From NCBI RefSeq assembly GCF_025264625.1, contig NZ_CP093313.1:2418001-2482000 (forward strand): a DNA stretch of 64,000 nt, in the 5' to 3' direction. Below are positions 62,663 through 64,000 of the stretch, piece by piece (the stretch's first letter is position 1; each line of letters begins with the position of its first letter). Below the pieces are notes generated by a model that saw nothing but the letters and a program-made list of their open reading frames with translations, was not told the origin of the DNA and made no database searches. Position numbers and translations under genes: made by a program. The DNA comes from Occallatibacter riparius (lineage in GTDB: Bacteria; Acidobacteriota; Terriglobia; Terriglobales; Acidobacteriaceae).

Positions 62663-64000
62663 ATGAAATTGAGCACACTCGGACAGCCCCATCCCGAGGC
62701 CGCGTGGAAGCAGGAAGTCGCTCGCCGCATTGCCGCGCATAAAAACCGCAAAGGAGCGTCCGCTCCCGAAGAGCCCGCGCAGGCGCACAACTTTGGCAGC
62801 AGCCTGGCTGCGCAGGCCGCGTCGCGCGTTGCCGCGCGCTTTGCCCAGGCTCCGAGCTATACAGAGATGCAGGCTGAGGAAGCGCGCCTCGCGGTGCGCG
62901 CCGCAGAGATCGCGACGAAGGTGGCGCTCGAAGCGCAGGCTGCGGCCGAAGAGGCGCTTGCCGAAATGCACGCCGCAGCAGCAGAGCAGAAACGCGGCCC
63001 CGCCGTGGTGGAGAGCATCGCAAGCGCCCGCGTTGAAGCGGTGGAGGAGATCGCCGTCTCGGTTGCGGAGCCGGAGATGGTCTCTGTGCCGGAGCCCGTG
63101 TGGATGAGCGAGGCGGTGGCTGAAGTTGTGTCCGAGCCTTTTGCCACAGTGCCTGTGCAGACGGCTGAGTCTGCCCCGGAGTCGGTGATCACGCAACACG
63201 TCGTGGATGGCCGGAGCTTTGGAATTCGCTGGGAGTCGGATGCGGCTGTGCGCGTATTGCAGCCAAGGCACGCGCCCGCTCCAGAGCCTTTTGAAATTGA
63301 CCGTGAAGACTGGTGGACGCCGGCGGAGGTGAGCGCGACGCTGCGCAATGAGCCGATCGCCATAGAGTCTGACGCGGGCACCGCAAACCTGATCGCGTTC
63401 CCACGCGAGATTATCGCCACGCGCAAGATGCGCCCGCGCCTTGCGGAACCCGTGACTGCCGCCGCGACAGAGCGACAGCTCAGCATCTTTGAAGTCGATC
63501 CGGGTACCGTCTCGACTGAACCTGAGCCAGTGGCCGACCCCTGGCCTGCACAGGAGTGGGCGCCGGCTGGTTGGAACTCGGCGACAGTGTCTGAGACCGC
63601 GCACTGGCCAGTTGAGCAGGTGTCAGGGCCCAAGTGGTCGGGCATGGAGCTGGATGCCCACCCGGTGGTGGAACGCCGCACTGAGCCCGAGGCGGTGCGG
63701 GCAAAGCAGGAAGTTCACCTGGCCAGCCTGGGCTACCGCCTGATGGCGATGGCAGTGGACGGCGGCCTGATCCTGGCCGGCTTTTTTGCCGTGGCGATCA
63801 TGCTTTCCTCCAGTGTGCAGCCGCTTTCGCCACGCTCAGCGGAGGTCTTCGCGGTGCTGGGCCTGGCTTTTGCAGGGTTAGCCTATAACGCGCTGTTCCT
63901 GGGATTGGGCGTGTCGACCCCCGGCATGCGTTATGCGGGGATCGCGCTGAGCACGTTCGAAGATGAAGTGCCGACGCGCGCGCAGTTGCGCCGCCGCCTG
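62663..64000 (+). CDS. RDD-family membrane protein with long N-terminal disordered region (partial)
   Basis: 446 residues to the window end, C-terminus missing. The ATG has AAGGAAT upstream. Residues 1-350 are rich in Ala/Glu/Val with a coiled-coil-like core (EEARLAVRAAEIATKVALEA, then AAAEEALAEMHAAAAEQ) and a low-complexity acidic part. From about 355 the RDD domain begins: LASLGYRLMAMAVDGGLILA (Arg and Asp of the RDD signature), two membrane helices and GLGVSTPGMRYAGIAL. RDD proteins include Na+ or other cation antiporters and many of unknown role. Divergent from lptD; the extreme N-terminal extension is unusual for the family. Confidence 0.82.
   Translation, partial: MKLSTLGQPHPEAAWKQEVARRIAAHKNRKGASAPEEPAQAHNFGSSLAAQAASRVAARFAQAPSYTEMQAEEARLAVRAAEIATKVALEAQAAAEEALAEMHAAAAEQKRGPAVVESIASARVEAVEEIAVSVAEPEMVSVPEPVWMSEAVAEVVSEPFATVPVQTAESAPESVITQHVVDGRSFGIRWESDAAVRVLQPRHAPAPEPFEIDREDWWTPAEVSATLRNEPIAIESDAGTANLIAFPREIIATRKMRPRLAEPVTAAATERQLSIFEVDPGTVSTEPEPVADPWPAQEWAPAGWNSATVSETAHWPVEQVSGPKWSGMELDAHPVVERRTEPEAVRAKQEVHLASLGYRLMAMAVDGGLILAGFFAVAIMLSSSVQPLSPRSAEVFAVLGLAFAGLAYNALFLGLGVSTPGMRYAGIALSTFEDEVPTRAQLRRRL

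Overview
This is a GC-rich chromosomal window from a diderm, aerobic bacterium, most likely an Acidobacteriota member of the Terriglobia type (inference from gene content and from the kind of intergenic repeats; no rRNA or other marker is present to prove it). Genes are densely packed on both strands. I see no tRNA, rRNA, CRISPR array, transposase or phage gene.

Layout. 1-3.5 kb: an ArsR-type regulator carrying a methyltransferase domain, divergent from ahcY, a small DUF-type gene and metF (SAM/methionine recycling). 3.5-13.3 kb: mostly minus-strand genes: membrane protein, glutaminyl cyclase, DUF4397 lipoprotein, NCS2 purine permease, CPA1 Na+/H+ antiporter, GH39 glycosidase, hemB, zinc-ribbon membrane protein, esterase. 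13.4-21.5 kb: Ser/Thr kinase, TPR protein, carboxypeptidase-regulatory-domain protein, ammonium transporter with a coupled small membrane protein, several hypotheticals, and two gene-poor gaps full of palindromes. 21.5-35.7 kb: one long plus-strand respiratory cluster, alternative complex III (actABCDEF), an unknown membrane protein, sco and a caa3-type (A2 subfamily) cytochrome oxidase (subunits II, I, III, IV). 35.7-40.2 kb: small hypotheticals, DUF302 protein, class II photolyase. 40.4-45.6 kb: one giant secreted beta-propeller/choice-of-anchor-D protein. 45.7-47.5 kb: gatC-gatA. 47.6-56.7 kb: secreted hypothetical, yajC-secD-secF, then a TonB-ExbB-ExbD-ExbD-ExbD energy-transduction set and a TPR lipoprotein. 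56.8-64 kb: HPP membrane protein, then an envelope-biogenesis group on the minus strand (lptD, DsbA-like lipoprotein, SurA/PpiC-like lipoprotein) and a divergent RDD-family protein cut by the window end.

The genes fit together as core energy and envelope physiology: ACIII oxidises quinol and passes electrons to the caa3 oxidase, Sco supplies copper to CuA, the Sec accessory and TonB/Exb sets use the proton gradient at the inner membrane, and LptD with its likely folding helpers builds the outer membrane.

The most unusual signal is not a gene. The window is colonised by several families of short repeats: (i) degenerate tandem repeats of period 7 or 8 that sit immediately after stop codons on the sense strand in at least a dozen cases, (ii) hairpins with conserved flanks (ending in ATGGGGCAC) but different stem sequences that keep base pairing, (iii) AGGA-loop hairpins and GGGGCTAAAGCCCC-type palindromes, and (iv) a GGCACCTGCGGTGCGGCC family. 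Four genes, including actB and actE, carry such repeats in frame inside their coding sequence, so the repeats supply protein sequence.
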